Numbered from the stretch's first letter, positions 42,238 to 52,358 are shown. The stretch: DNA of 64,000 bases from JAVVHE01 sp032249695 (GCA_032249695.1 JAVVHE010000006.1:68490-132489), one strand, 5' to 3'. The notes: a model not told the origin generated them from the sequence alone. Numbers and translations: made by a program.

Positions 42238-42680
42238 CCTCGTCCCCGGTAACCCGGCACGTCCTGCGGCGGCACCCACAGCCCGGCCGGCGGCTCGCCC
42301 GATTGCCAGAACACGTCGATCGGGATGCCGCCGCGCGGGTACCAGTAGCCGCCGATCCTCAGCCACAGGGGCAGCATTTCCGCGACCAGACGCTGGGCGA
42401 TGCCGACCGTGCAGTCCTCGTGAAACGCGTGGTGGTCGCGGAACGAGCCCAGGAACAGCTTGAACGACTTCGATTCGACGATCGTCCCCGCGGGTGCGTA
42501 GTCGAGCACCAGATGCGCAAAATCGGGCTGACCCGTCACAGGGCACAGCGAGGTGAACTCGGGAGCGGTCAGACGCACGAGATAGGGCGGCCCCGGCCGC
42601 GGGTTTGGGACGTAGTCGAGCGTCGCCTCCTCGGGCGACCGCGGCTGCGCGACGGCGCGGCCGAGCTTCAGATCGGTCAT
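42234..42680 (-). CDS. queF: NADPH-dependent 7-cyano-7-deazaguanine reductase
   Basis: 148-residue unimodular QueF that reduces preQ0 to preQ1. The catalytic Cys is in 'TSLCPVTGQPDFAHL', with 'ESKSFKLFLGSFRDHHAFHE' as the family signature and 'RGGIPIDVFWQSG' at the end. It points towards queC-queE, so the pathway genes converge on each other. Confidence 0.95.
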   Translation of the reverse strand: MTDLKLGRAVAQPRSPEEATLDYVPNPRPGPPYLVRLTAPEFTSLCPVTGQPDFAHLVLDYAPAGTIVESKSFKLFLGSFRDHHAFHEDCTVGIAQRLVAEMLPLWLRIGGYWYPRGGIPIDVFWQSGEPPAGLWVPPQDVPGYRGRG

Positions 42681-42879
42681 AGGCGGCGGTTAGGGCCCGC
42701 CGGCGGCTGCCGCAATGCAGTGCGTCGGCTGCCGAGTGAGACTGATCGCTGAAGCTTCGCGTCGCCCGCGACCATCCGGGGGTGCGATCGATCGGCGGTC
42801 GAGCCCGCAACCGCCCTTGCCGCCGCGCTCGGCAGCCTCGTAAGAGACAGACCGAACCGGCACGAAGGCGCATAACCGC

Positions 42880-43719
42880 ATGGACCTCCTCGTCACGACC
42901 GATTGGCTCGCCGCCGAGCTTGGCAAGCCGGACCTGCGCGTCGTCGATGCGACGCTGGTGCTGCCCGAGCACAACCGCGATGCGAAGGCCGAATTCGAGG
43001 CCGCGCACATTCCGGGCGCGGTGTTCCTCGATCTCGATGAAGTCGCCGACACCTCCAGCCCGTACCCGACGATGCTGCCCAGCCCGGAAAAGTTCGCCAG
43101 CCGGATGCAGGCGTTGGGCATCGGCGACGGCAGCCGCGTCGTCGTCTATGATGACAGCCCGTTCCGCTCGGCGTGCCGCGCGTGGTGGATGCTGAACGTG
43201 TTTGGCGCGCACGAGGTCGCGGTGCTGGACGGCGGCTTCGCCAAGTGGCGTGCCGAGAATCGGAAGCTCGAAAGCGGCAAGCCGATCATCCGGCACCGGC
43301 ATTTCACGGTGTTCGAGGACATGGCGGGAGTGAAGTCGCTTGCCGATGTGCTGACGCACCTTCGCCTCGGCGACGCGCAGCTGGTCGACGCGCGCTCGCC
43401 CGGCCGCTTCGCCGGCAGTGAGCCCGAGCCGCGGCAGGGCGTTCGCTCGGGCCACATGCCCGGCGCGAGGAACGTTCACTATTCGCGGCTGCTGAACGCC
43501 GATGGCACCTTCAAGGGCGTGGACGAGCTGAAGGCGGTGTTCGCCGAGGCTGGCGTCAGCCTGGACAAGCCGATCGTCACCACCTGCGGATCGGGCATCA
43601 CGGCTGCGACCGTGCTGTTTGCACTCGCGCTCGCAGGCCACCCCGAGGCGACGCTCTACGATGGTAGCTGGGCGGAATATGGCGCGCAGGGCTCGACGCC
43701 GGTCGTGACCGGGGCGTGA
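42880..43719 (+). CDS. sseA: 3-mercaptopyruvate/thiosulfate sulfurtransferase
   Basis: 279 residues with two rhodanese domains. The active loop of the second is TTCGSGITAA, the CGSG(V/I)T form typical of mercaptopyruvate sulfurtransferases. It transfers sulfane sulfur from 3-mercaptopyruvate to thiols or cyanide. Its TGA overlaps the GTG of the next gene, so it forms a sulfur-amino-acid unit with the cystathionine lyase. Confidence 0.92.
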   Translation: MDLLVTTDWLAAELGKPDLRVVDATLVLPEHNRDAKAEFEAAHIPGAVFLDLDEVADTSSPYPTMLPSPEKFASRMQALGIGDGSRVVVYDDSPFRSACRAWWMLNVFGAHEVAVLDGGFAKWRAENRKLESGKPIIRHRHFTVFEDMAGVKSLADVLTHLRLGDAQLVDARSPGRFAGSEPEPRQGVRSGHMPGARNVHYSRLLNADGTFKGVDELKAVFAEAGVSLDKPIVTTCGSGITAATVLFALALAGHPEATLYDGSWAEYGAQGSTPVVTGA

Positions 43720-44900
43720 AGCCGCCGCGCACGGGCATGGCCACCCGCCTGGTCCAGGCCGGGCGGCGGACCGAGTGGACCGGGCCGATCGTCAGCGTGC
43801 CGCCGATGCGCGCGTCGACGGTCATTTTTCGCAGCCTCGCGGATTACGAGCGCGCCTGCCGGGATTTCCACACGGGGCCGGTATACGCAACGCACGGGCT
43901 GCCGACGCAGTGGGGGCTGGAGGAAGCGCTGACCGCGCTGGAGCCCGGCGCGGCAGGGACGCGGCTGTTTCCGAGCGGGCTGGCTGCGGTCGCGGCTGCG
44001 ATCCTGTCGGTCGCCGGCGCGGGCGACCACGTGCTGCTGCCCGACAACTGCTATGGCCCGACGCGCAGGCTCGCGAAGACGCTGTTCCAGCGTATGGGGA
44101 TTGAGGCGACGTTCTACGATCCCATGGGCGGGGCGGGGGTCGCTGCGGCCTTCCGCGACAACACGCGCGCGCTCCACATCGAGGCGCCCGGCAGCGGCAC
44201 GTTCGAGGTGCCCGACACGCGAGCGCTCGTCGCAGCCGCGAAGGCGCGCGGAGCGTGGGTGACGGCGGACAACACCTGGGGGACGCCGCTGCGCTTTCCG
44301 GCACTGACGCTGGGCGCGGACCTTTCGGCGATGGCGCTGACCAAATATGTCGGCGGCCATTCGGACGTGCTGGGCGGCAGCGTCACCGCAGCGCCGTCGG
44401 CATGGGAGCGGCTGCGGGATACCGCGACCGATCTCGGCCAATGCCTGTCGCCCGACGACGCATGGCTCTGCACGCGCGGGCTGCGCACGATGCACCTGCG
44501 CCTCGCCGCGCACGAAGCCGCGGCGCTGGACGTGGCGCGCTGGCTGTCCGCCCACCCGCTTATCGCGCGCGTGCTGCATCCGGCGCTCCCGTCGTGCCCC
44601 GGGCACGAACACTGGCAGCGCGACTTCACCGGCTCCACCTCGCTGTTCAGCTTCGTGCTGAAGCGCCCCGGCCGCCCGCGGCTCGCGGCGATGCTGGAGG
44701 GGATGCGCGTATTCCAGATAGGCTTCTCGTTCGGCGGGTTCGAATCGCTCATCATCCCGCTCGATCCGGCGAAGGGCCGTACCGTGACGCGCTGGGATGG
44801 GCCCGGCCCGACAATCCGCCTTCACGTGGGGCTGGAGGACGTGGCCGATCTGATCGCCGACCTGGAAGCCGGATTGGCGCGCTACGAGGCGGCGGTGTAG
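43716..44900 (+). CDS. metC: cystathionine beta-lyase
   Basis: 394-residue Cys/Met-metabolism PLP enzyme. Seen: 'YATHGLPTQWGLEEALTALE', 'GAWVTADNTWGTPLRF' and the PLP Lys in 'MALTKYVGGHSDVLGG'. The fit is to MetC-type beta-lyases (cystathionine to homocysteine, pyruvate and ammonia). GTG 43716 gives a GTGA overlap with sseA; ATG 43737 is an alternative. Confidence 0.9.
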   Translation: MKPPRTGMATRLVQAGRRTEWTGPIVSVPPMRASTVIFRSLADYERACRDFHTGPVYATHGLPTQWGLEEALTALEPGAAGTRLFPSGLAAVAAAILSVAGAGDHVLLPDNCYGPTRRLAKTLFQRMGIEATFYDPMGGAGVAAAFRDNTRALHIEAPGSGTFEVPDTRALVAAAKARGAWVTADNTWGTPLRFPALTLGADLSAMALTKYVGGHSDVLGGSVTAAPSAWERLRDTATDLGQCLSPDDAWLCTRGLRTMHLRLAAHEAAALDVARWLSAHPLIARVLHPALPSCPGHEHWQRDFTGSTSLFSFVLKRPGRPRLAAMLEGMRVFQIGFSFGGFESLIIPLDPAKGRTVTRWDGPGPTIRLHVGLEDVADLIADLEAGLARYEAAV

Positions 44901-44994
44901 GCCACGCGGGTCGCTGCTGTCGGGCGTGAAGCGCGGACAACCTGGCTGGTGGAGGGATGACGTGCCCGCGGGCAGCCGCTAACCCGTCCCGGCC

Positions 44995-46077
44995 ATGACC
45001 GACCCCGCCGATCTCCGCTCTACTCTGCTCGCCGAAGCGCACGCAGCGTCCAGCCTCGACGCGTTGGAAGCGCTGCGAGTGCGCGCGCTGGGGAAGCAGG
45101 GCGCGGTGACAACGCTTTTAAAAACGCTGGGCCACGCCAGCCCGGAAGAGCGGCAGCGGCTCGGCCCCGTCTATCATGCGCTGCGCGAGGAGCTGAGCGC
45201 CGCGATCGCCGGCCGCCGCACTGCGCTCGAAGACGCGGCGCTGGAATCGCGGCTAACGGCCGAGCGCATCGACCTCAGTTTACCCGCCGCCCGCCCCCAG
45301 CAGGGCCGCATCCACCCGATTTCCCAAGTGATGGACGAGCTCGCGGAGATCTTCGCGGATCTGGGCTTCACCGTTGGCACCGGCCCCGAGATCGAGGACG
45401 AGTGGCACAATTTCACCGCGCTCAACATCCCGGAGCACCACCCGGCGCGCGCCATGCACGACACGTTCTACTTCCCCGAAGTGCAATCGGGCGAGCGCGG
45501 GCGGATGCTGCTGCGCACCCACACGTCGCCAGTGCAGATCCGATCGATGATGACGCACGAGCCGCCCTTGCGGGTGATCGCGCCGGGCCGCGTCTACCGC
45601 AGCGACAGCGATGCCACGCACACGCCGATGTTTCACCAGGTCGAAGCATTGGTGATCGATCGCGACATCACGCTCGGCCATCTCAAGTGGACGGTCGAGG
45701 CGTTCACCAAGGCGTTTTTCGAGGTGGACGACGTGGCTCTGCGCTTTCGCCCTAGCTATTTCCCGTTCACCGAGCCGTCGATGGAAGTCGACGTCGCCTG
45801 CAGCATCGAGAATGGCGTGCTCGATCTGACCAAGCGCGGCCGCTGGCTGGAAATCATGGGCTCCGGGATGGTCCATCCGCGCGTGCTCACCGCCTGCGGG
45901 CTCGATCCCGATGAGTGGCAGGGCTTTGCGTTCGGCATGGGGATCGACCGCATCGCGATGCTGAAATATGGGATGACCGATCTGCGCGCGTTCTTCGATG
46001 GCGATGGCCGCTGGATCGCGCATTACGGCTTCGATCCGCTGCGCGCGCCATCGATCAGCGGTGGAGCGGGCGCTTGA
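44995..46077 (+). CDS. pheS: phenylalanyl-tRNA synthetase alpha subunit
   Basis: 360 residues. The N-terminal coiled-coil is followed by the class II catalytic core (motif 2 region 'PLRVIAPGRVYRSDSDATHT', motif 3 'FAFGMGIDRIAMLKYGM'). It forms the alpha2-beta2 enzyme with PheT. Upstream, a 12-bp perfect palindrome TGCCCGCGGGCA (44963-44974) lies in the leader; I see no attenuator. Confidence 0.96.
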   Translation: MTDPADLRSTLLAEAHAASSLDALEALRVRALGKQGAVTTLLKTLGHASPEERQRLGPVYHALREELSAAIAGRRTALEDAALESRLTAERIDLSLPAARPQQGRIHPISQVMDELAEIFADLGFTVGTGPEIEDEWHNFTALNIPEHHPARAMHDTFYFPEVQSGERGRMLLRTHTSPVQIRSMMTHEPPLRVIAPGRVYRSDSDATHTPMFHQVEALVIDRDITLGHLKWTVEAFTKAFFEVDDVALRFRPSYFPFTEPSMEVDVACSIENGVLDLTKRGRWLEIMGSGMVHPRVLTACGLDPDEWQGFAFGMGIDRIAMLKYGMTDLRAFFDGDGRWIAHYGFDPLRAPSISGGAGA

Positions 46078-46080
46078 CGT

Positions 46081-46165
46081 CCCTCGCACGCCTTCGCTGC
46101 GCTCAGGCACCCTCTCCCGCTTGCGGGGGAGCGACAGGTCGCGTGGGCGGCCCGGGAGAGCGCAA
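46081..46165. repeat. palindromic repeat carrying the pheT ribosome site
   Basis: Hairpin CTCTCCCGC-tt-GCGGGGGAG (46112-46131, one mismatch) followed by GCGACAGGT, then GGGAGAG 6 bases before GTG 46166. Second copy of the element at 22125-22226. Confidence 0.65.
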
Positions 46166-48724
46166 GTGAAGTTCACGCTCAGCTGGCTGCGCGACCACCT
46201 GGATACCGATGCGACGCTCGGCCAGATTACCGACACGCTGACGGCGATCGGGCTGGAGGTCGATGGGGTCGCTGATCCAGCCGAGAGGTTGAAGCCGTTC
46301 GTGATCGCGCGGGTCGTCTCAGCCGAGCAGCACCCGAACGCGGACAAGCTGCGGCTGTGCATGGTCGATGTCGGCGCGGGCGAGCCGGTGCAGGTCGTCT
46401 GCGGCGCACCCAATGCGCGGGCGGGGATGATCGCGGTGTTCGCTCCGCCAGGCTCCTATGTTCCCGGTACGGGGATTACGCTGAAGGTCGCCCCGGTCCG
46501 CGGGGTCGAGAGCCGGGGCATGCTCGTGTCCGAGCGCGAGCTGGAATTGTCCGACGAGCATACCGGCATCATCGAACTTCCCGCCGATGCCGGACCTGTG
46601 GGATCGACTTACACCGCGTGGGCTGGGCTGGACGATCCGGTGATCGACGTCGCCATCACGCCCAACCGGCAGGACTGCATGGGCGTCCACGGCATCGCGC
46701 GCGACCTCGCGGCGGCGGGGCTTGGCCGATTGAAGCCGCTGGGCATCAATCCGGTGCCCGGCGCCTACCCCATGGCGATCCGCATCGCGACCGAAGATCC
46801 GGAGGGCTGCCCGGTCTTTCTGGGCCGCATGGTGCGCGGGGTGCGGAACGGTTCCTCGCCCGCGTGGCTGCAGCGGCGGCTGAGCGCGATCGGACTGCGG
46901 CCCATCTCCGCGCTCGTCGATGTGACGAACTACGTCACCGTCGGCTGGGGCCGCCCGCTCCACGTTTACGACGCCGCGAAGATCGGCGGCTCGCTGACCG
47001 CGCGGCGCGCACGGCCCGGCGAGGCGGTGTTCGCACTCAACGGACGAACCTACGAGCTCGACGACAGCATGACCGTGATCGCGGCGGGCGATCACGCTGA
47101 CGACATCGGCGGCATTATGGGCGGCATGGAGACGGGCGTTTCGGCGGCGACCACCGATGTCGTCGTCGAATGCGCCTATTTCGATCCAGCGCGCACCGGC
47201 GCGACCGGGCGCAAGCTGGGCATCACCACCGATGCGCGAGCGCGCTTCGAGCGCGGCGTCGATCCGGCGTTCCTTAGGCCTGGCATCGAGCTGGCGACGC
47301 GGCTGATCATTGAGCTTTGCGGCGGCGAGGCGTCCGAAGTCGCCGAGGCGGGCGCCGTCCCGGACCACACCCGCACCGTCCGCTATCGCCCCGAGCGGGC
47401 GCGCACGTTGGGTGGGATCGAGGCTGCCCCGGCCGAACAGCGCGCGATCCTGGAGCGACTGGGCTTCGGAGTTGTGGCTGGCGCGGCCGCTCCGGCCGCG
47501 GCCGATCCAGTCTCCGCAGTGGTGTCCGCGTCTGCCGATGGCGCGCAGCCGCGCAGCCTCGGGCCGGGTGCGATCGATGCAGCCGAAGCGCCGATCGCCA
47601 GCACCTCGGCTGCGAGCGCGGGCGCATCGGGCCACACAGCGCTCACCTCCAGCGGCATCGGCACCAGTTGCGCAGCGTGGGAGGTGAGCCTGCCCAGCTG
47701 GCGCCGTGATGTCGACGGCGAGGCCGACCTGGTCGAGGAGATCGTACGCATCGCTGGGCTTGACCGCGTACCCGCGACACCGCTCCGCCGTCCGCCCGGC
47801 GTTGCGCGGCCAACCGCCAGTCCCGCGCAGCTGGCGGAGCGCCGCGCGCGTCGCGCAGCCGCCGCCGCCGGGCTGGACGAAGCGGTCACCTGGTCATTCA
47901 TCGCGCCGGGGGAGGCCGAGCCGTTCGGCGAGGCGCCGTGGGTGCTGGAAAACCCGATCTCAGCGGACCTCGCGGTTATGCGCACCAGCCTGATCCCCGG
48001 CCTGCTCGCCGCGGCGCGTCGCAACCTTGCGCGCGGAGCGGAGAGCGTGCGGCTGTTCGAGGTGGGGCGCCGCTATCTCTCCGACGGTGAGCGGCCGACG
48101 CTCGCGATCCTGCTGGCTGGCGCCTTTGCTCCGCGCGACTGGCGCACCGGCCCTCGACGCGCGCCGACGGCCTACGATGTTCGTGCACTCGCTGAGACTG
48201 TGCTTGCGGCCGTCAATGCGCCGATCGAGCGCCTGCAAACGCTGGGCGACGCGCCAGGCTGGCTGCACCCGGGGCGCTCGGCGCGGCTGGCGCTCAACCC
48301 CAAGCAGCCACTCGGCGTGCTCGGCGAGTTGCATCCGCGTCTGACGCGCGACCTCGGCGGCCCGGTCGCGGTCGCCGAGCTGTATCTGGACGCGCTGCCG
48401 CCCGTCCGTGCCGTCCGCGCGCGGCCGCCCTACGCGCCGCCCGCGCTGCAGGCCGTCACGCGCGATTTCGCGTTCGTTGTGCCGGAGACGCTGTCGGCTG
48501 AGGCACTGGTCCGCGCGGTCCGCGGCGCCGATAAGGCCGCGATTACGGCCGCGCGGGTGTTCGATCGGTTCGCGAGCGCGGGGCTGGGCGAGGGCGAGGT
48601 CAGCCTCGGCATCGAAGTGACGCTGCAACCGGCCGAGCGCAGCTTCACCGAGGCCGATCTCGACGCGATCGCAGCGAAGGTGGTCGCAGCCGCGGGCAAG
48701 CTTGGGGCAAGGCTCCGGGCCTGA
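46166..48724 (+). CDS. pheT: phenylalanyl-tRNA synthetase beta subunit
   Basis: 852 residues from GTG 46166 ('KFTLSWLRDHLDTDA', the standard start). EMAP/OB tRNA-binding domain near the N-terminus, B3/B4 editing domain, B5 domain, and the C-terminal ferredoxin-fold anticodon-binding domain ('LQAVTRDFAFVVPE'). It is about 50-60 residues longer than usual because of an Ala/Ser-rich insertion at about residues 437-503, between 'ILERLGFGVVAG' and 'WEVSLPSWRRDVDGEADLVE', within B5. Confidence 0.95.
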   Translation: MKFTLSWLRDHLDTDATLGQITDTLTAIGLEVDGVADPAERLKPFVIARVVSAEQHPNADKLRLCMVDVGAGEPVQVVCGAPNARAGMIAVFAPPGSYVPGTGITLKVAPVRGVESRGMLVSERELELSDEHTGIIELPADAGPVGSTYTAWAGLDDPVIDVAITPNRQDCMGVHGIARDLAAAGLGRLKPLGINPVPGAYPMAIRIATEDPEGCPVFLGRMVRGVRNGSSPAWLQRRLSAIGLRPISALVDVTNYVTVGWGRPLHVYDAAKIGGSLTARRARPGEAVFALNGRTYELDDSMTVIAAGDHADDIGGIMGGMETGVSAATTDVVVECAYFDPARTGATGRKLGITTDARARFERGVDPAFLRPGIELATRLIIELCGGEASEVAEAGAVPDHTRTVRYRPERARTLGGIEAAPAEQRAILERLGFGVVAGAAAPAAADPVSAVVSASADGAQPRSLGPGAIDAAEAPIASTSAASAGASGHTALTSSGIGTSCAAWEVSLPSWRRDVDGEADLVEEIVRIAGLDRVPATPLRRPPGVARPTASPAQLAERRARRAAAAAGLDEAVTWSFIAPGEAEPFGEAPWVLENPISADLAVMRTSLIPGLLAAARRNLARGAESVRLFEVGRRYLSDGERPTLAILLAGAFAPRDWRTGPRRAPTAYDVRALAETVLAAVNAPIERLQTLGDAPGWLHPGRSARLALNPKQPLGVLGELHPRLTRDLGGPVAVAELYLDALPPVRAVRARPPYAPPALQAVTRDFAFVVPETLSAEALVRAVRGADKAAITAARVFDRFASAGLGEGEVSLGIEVTLQPAERSFTEADLDAIAAKVVAAAGKLGARLRA

Positions 48725-48788
48725 TTTGGGGTTCCGGGCATGGGCCGAGCGGCCTATGTCGCAACGGAAACCGCTTGCCCGAGGGCTC

Positions 48789-51650
48789 ATGTCCAATCCT
48801 TCTGCCGACGCCTTTCCGCTAACCGACGAAGCCCTGCAGCCCGGCCCGAGCTGGGCACGCACGAACTGGCCGCCGCTGCCCGACGATGCGCTGACGATCG
48901 CGCTTGATCCGACGCGGATGCTCGCCGACGCTCCGCTGAAGTCTTCGAAGGCCGCCGGGTCGGCTCCGGCCGCCGACCCTGAGGCCGCCCGGCGCGCCGC
49001 GCAGGACTCGGTGCGCGCGCTGATGCTGATCCGCACCTACCGCGTGCGCGGGCATCTGGCGGCAAACCTCGATCCGCTCGGCCTGATGCACCGCGAGCTG
49101 CCCGCCGACCTGACGCCCGAGTTTCACGGCTTCGGCGAGCAGGATCTCGACCGCGAAGTTTATATCGGCGGCTTCCTCGGACTCGAAAAAGCAACCGTGC
49201 GCGAGATCGTCGACCTGCTCCAGCGCACCTACTGCGGCAATATCGGCTTCGAATACATGCACATCAACGCGGTGGAGGAGCGGCGTTTCATCCAGGAGCG
49301 CGTCGAGGGCCGCGACAAGGAAATCCAGTTCACCGAGCTCGGCAAGAAGGCTATTCTAAACAAGGTGATCGAAGCCGAGGAATGGGAAAAGTTCCTCGCC
49401 AGGAAGTACGTTGGCACCAAGCGCTTCGGGCTGGACGGCGGCGAATCGATGATTCCCGCGATGGAAGCGCTCATTAAATATGGCGGCCAGTATGGCGTTA
49501 CCGATATGGTCATCGGCATGGCGCATCGCGGGCGTCTGAACATGCTGGCGAACGTATTGCAAAAGCCGTTTCAGGCGATCTTCCACGAGTTCGCGGGCGG
49601 AGCCTCGACGCCCGAGGCGGTCGGCGGGTCGGGCGACGTCAAATACCACCTGGGGACGAGCACCGATCGCGATTTCGACGGTAAGACCGTCCATCTCAGC
49701 CTCGCTCCCAACCCCAGCCATCTGGAAGCGGTAAACCCCGTTGTGCTGGGCAAAGCGCGCGCGGTGATGGAAATGGTCGGCGACCCCGATCGCGAGGACT
49801 CGGTCCGCGACCAGGTGCTGCCGGTGCTGATTCACGGCGACGCGGCCTTCGCAGGTCAGGGCGTCGTCGCCGAATGCTTCGCGATGAGCGGCGTGCGCGG
49901 CTATGCGACCGGCGGCACGATCCATTTTGTCATCAATAACCAGGTGGGCTTCACCACCAGCCCGCAATTTGCGCGCAGCAGCCCCTACCCGACCGACATC
50001 GCGCGCACCGTCCAGGCGCCAATCCTGCACGTGAATGGCGACGATCCCGAGGCGGTCACCTTCTGCGCCAAGCTTGCGGTGGAATACCGCCAGACGTTCA
50101 GCCGCGATATCGTGATCGACATGTGGTGCTACCGCCGCTTCGGCCACAACGAAGCTGACGAGCCCGCATTCACCCAGCCGCTCATGTATGCAGCAATCCG
50201 CCAGCACCCGCCGGTGAGCGCGATCTATGCTGCGCGCCTGAAGCGGGCGGGCGTGGTCGATGACGATTGGGCGAACGCCAACCGCACCGAGTATCTGACC
50301 CGGCTTGAGGACGATTTCGGCGCAGCGTCGGGTTACAGACCGAACAAGGCCGACTGGTTTGAAGGCCGCTGGCTGGGTCTCGGCCGCCCCGTCGACCCGA
50401 TCACCGAGCGGCGCGCGGCCGAGACGGGCGTCGCGATCGATCGCCTGCGCGGCCTCGTGCCTGCGCTGACGCAGCCGCCCGAGGGCTTCGCGATCCACCG
50501 CACGCTGGAGCGTGTGCTGGCGGGCCGTGCGAGCGCGATCGAAACCGGCGAGGGCATCGACTGGGCGACCGCCGAGGCGCTCGCCTTCACGACGCTGCTG
50601 CAGGACGGCTACGGCGTGCGCCTCTCGGGCCAGGATGTCGGCCGCGGCACGTTCAGCCAGCGCCACGCGCTGTGGTACGATCAGGTAACGGGCGCGCCCT
50701 GCTGTCCGTACAAGCGCGTCAGTCCGAAGTTCGAGGTGCTCGATTCCATCCTATCCGAGTTTGGCGTGCTGGGCTTCGAGTATGGCTATGCGCTCGCCGA
50801 GCCGAGGTCGCTGGTGCTGTGGGAAGCGCAGTTCGGCGATTTTGCGAACGGCGCCCAAGTCATCATCGACCAGTTCATCGCGGCGGGGGAAATCAAGTGG
50901 CTGCGGGCGAATGGCTTGGTGATGCTGCTGCCCCACGGCTATGAGGGCCAGGGGCCCGAGCATTCTTCGGCGCGGCTGGAACGCTATCTGCAGCTCTGTG
51001 CCGAGGACAACATCCAGGTCGCCAACTGCACCACCCCGGCCAACTATTTTCACATTCTCCGTCGGCAGCTGCTGCGTCCGTTCCGCAAGCCGCTCATCAT
51101 GATGACGCCGAAGTCGCTGCTGCGGCACAAGTCGGCGGTGTCGGCGCTGAGCGAGTTCGGCGTGGGCACTCGTTTCCACCGAGTGCTGGAGGACCGCGGC
51201 CGCGTGCCGACCGGCGAGGAGCGCACGCTGATCCTGTGCTCGGGCAAGGTCTATTACGATTTGGCCGACGCCCGCGACGCGGCGGGGCGCAGCGACATCT
51301 ATATCGCGAGGCTGGAACAGCTCTATCCGTGGCCGGGCGAGTCTCTGGCCGAGTTGTTTAGCCACCTGCCCAAGCTCGGCGAGGTCGTGTGGGCGCAGGA
51401 AGAGCCCAAGAACAACGGCGCGTGGTTTTTCATCGAGCCACTGCTGGAGGAGACGCTGGATTTCTGCGCCATGAAGATCGGCCGCCCCCGCTATGCCGGC
51501 CGCCCCGCGAGTGCCGCAACTGCCACCGGCCTCGCATCGCGTCATGCCGAACAGCAGCGCGCGCTGATCGCAGAAGCGCTGGGCGAGAGCCGCGCCGAGG
51601 TGGGGGCGGCAATCGGCGCGGGAGTCCGGGACAAGCAGGCGGCGGGGTAG
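48789..51650 (+). CDS. sucA: 2-oxoglutarate dehydrogenase E1 component
   Basis: 953-residue ThDP-dependent decarboxylase of the TCA cycle. Seen: 'RVRGHLAANLDPLGL', 'GMAHRGRLNMLANVL', 'NNQVGFTTSPQFARSSPY' and 'MMTPKSLLRHKSAVS'. ATG 48789 is chosen because the proximal one (48702) lies in the pheT tail. It is normally followed at once by sucB; here 708 bp with a decayed vapC intervene. Confidence 0.96.
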   Translation: MSNPSADAFPLTDEALQPGPSWARTNWPPLPDDALTIALDPTRMLADAPLKSSKAAGSAPAADPEAARRAAQDSVRALMLIRTYRVRGHLAANLDPLGLMHRELPADLTPEFHGFGEQDLDREVYIGGFLGLEKATVREIVDLLQRTYCGNIGFEYMHINAVEERRFIQERVEGRDKEIQFTELGKKAILNKVIEAEEWEKFLARKYVGTKRFGLDGGESMIPAMEALIKYGGQYGVTDMVIGMAHRGRLNMLANVLQKPFQAIFHEFAGGASTPEAVGGSGDVKYHLGTSTDRDFDGKTVHLSLAPNPSHLEAVNPVVLGKARAVMEMVGDPDREDSVRDQVLPVLIHGDAAFAGQGVVAECFAMSGVRGYATGGTIHFVINNQVGFTTSPQFARSSPYPTDIARTVQAPILHVNGDDPEAVTFCAKLAVEYRQTFSRDIVIDMWCYRRFGHNEADEPAFTQPLMYAAIRQHPPVSAIYAARLKRAGVVDDDWANANRTEYLTRLEDDFGAASGYRPNKADWFEGRWLGLGRPVDPITERRAAETGVAIDRLRGLVPALTQPPEGFAIHRTLERVLAGRASAIETGEGIDWATAEALAFTTLLQDGYGVRLSGQDVGRGTFSQRHALWYDQVTGAPCCPYKRVSPKFEVLDSILSEFGVLGFEYGYALAEPRSLVLWEAQFGDFANGAQVIIDQFIAAGEIKWLRANGLVMLLPHGYEGQGPEHSSARLERYLQLCAEDNIQVANCTTPANYFHILRRQLLRPFRKPLIMMTPKSLLRHKSAVSALSEFGVGTRFHRVLEDRGRVPTGEERTLILCSGKVYYDLADARDAAGRSDIYIARLEQLYPWPGESLAELFSHLPKLGEVVWAQEEPKNNGAWFFIEPLLEETLDFCAMKIGRPRYAGRPASAATATGLASRHAEQQRALIAEALGESRAEVGAAIGAGVRDKQAAG

Positions 51651-51950
51651 GCTACGTCGCCGTCCCCCGGGCCCAAGCAGGGGTAGCGGCCGCTGAGCCA
51701 GCCGTGCTCCAACCCTAGGTCATCTCTGCCGCAGCGGGGGCTTGAGGTGACGCCGACGAGCGCTGGCCTGCCGGCTATGAGTGCCAGCGTCCGCTTGCAT
51801 CACGGTTGAGGACAACGTGCTTGCACCACGAGCGCTGCCCGTTAAGTGAGTCGGCGTCCCCTTCCGCCAAAAGCGGCCAGTGTCCTTCACGCTCATCTCG
51901 CTCAAGGAGATGAATGCAATCATCGCCGATGGATGGGTTGGCAAGGTTAC

Positions 51951-52344
51951 GCGAGTATCGCAGCCGATACGAATCTACTGGCGCGTGTCTTGCTCCGAGA
52001 TGATCCTGAGCAGCAGCGCGGCGGGGAACCGGTGCTGCCAAGCGCCTCGCTCATCGCGGCGCCCGACGTGGTGCTTGGCGAGCTGGCGTCGGTCGGCCGA
52101 AGGCGCGCCCGGCAATGAATTTTGCCGCCTTCGTCGAACGTACAGACACGACCGGCACGGTCGACGAGGCGGGCGCGCGGGGCGTGCTCCATTTCCTGCG
52201 CGCGGGCGGTGATTTCGCGGACGGCGTGATCGCGTATGAGGCGCAGAGCTTGGCGGCACGCCGTTCGTCGGTTTCGATGAGCACGAAGTTGCGCTACGCC
52301 GGGCGCAGGGCGGCCAGGCCGCCACGCCCGCTGAACTCACCTGA
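51951..52344 (+). pseudogene. decayed VapC-like PIN-domain toxin
   Basis: Three fragments of one PIN-domain protein lie in three frames: 'IAADTNLLARVLLRDDPEQQ' to 'APDVVLGELASV' (from 51951), then 'FAAFVERTDTTGTVDEAGAR' and 'FLRAGGDFADGVIAYEAQ' (from 52115), then 'GGTPFVGFDEHEVALRRAQG' to a TGA at 52342. The first fragment has the catalytic Asp of AxDTN, and the middle one the GxDFAD acidic motif. A deletion and two frame changes make it non-functional. No intact antitoxin is recognised in 51651-51950, where I see no gene. Confidence 0.75.
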
Positions 52345-52358
52345 TCCCAAGGAAGCGC

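Noticed and set aside
41542..43641. 699-codon minus-strand frame over queF and the sulfurtransferase
   Set aside because: Only its last 231 codons are the MgtC-like gene; the rest is a shadow of sseA and queF.
44963..44974. Palindrome TGCCCGCGGGCA before pheS as an attenuator
   Set aside because: No Phe-rich leader peptide or alternative terminator structure is visible; a 12-bp GC palindrome is not unusual here.
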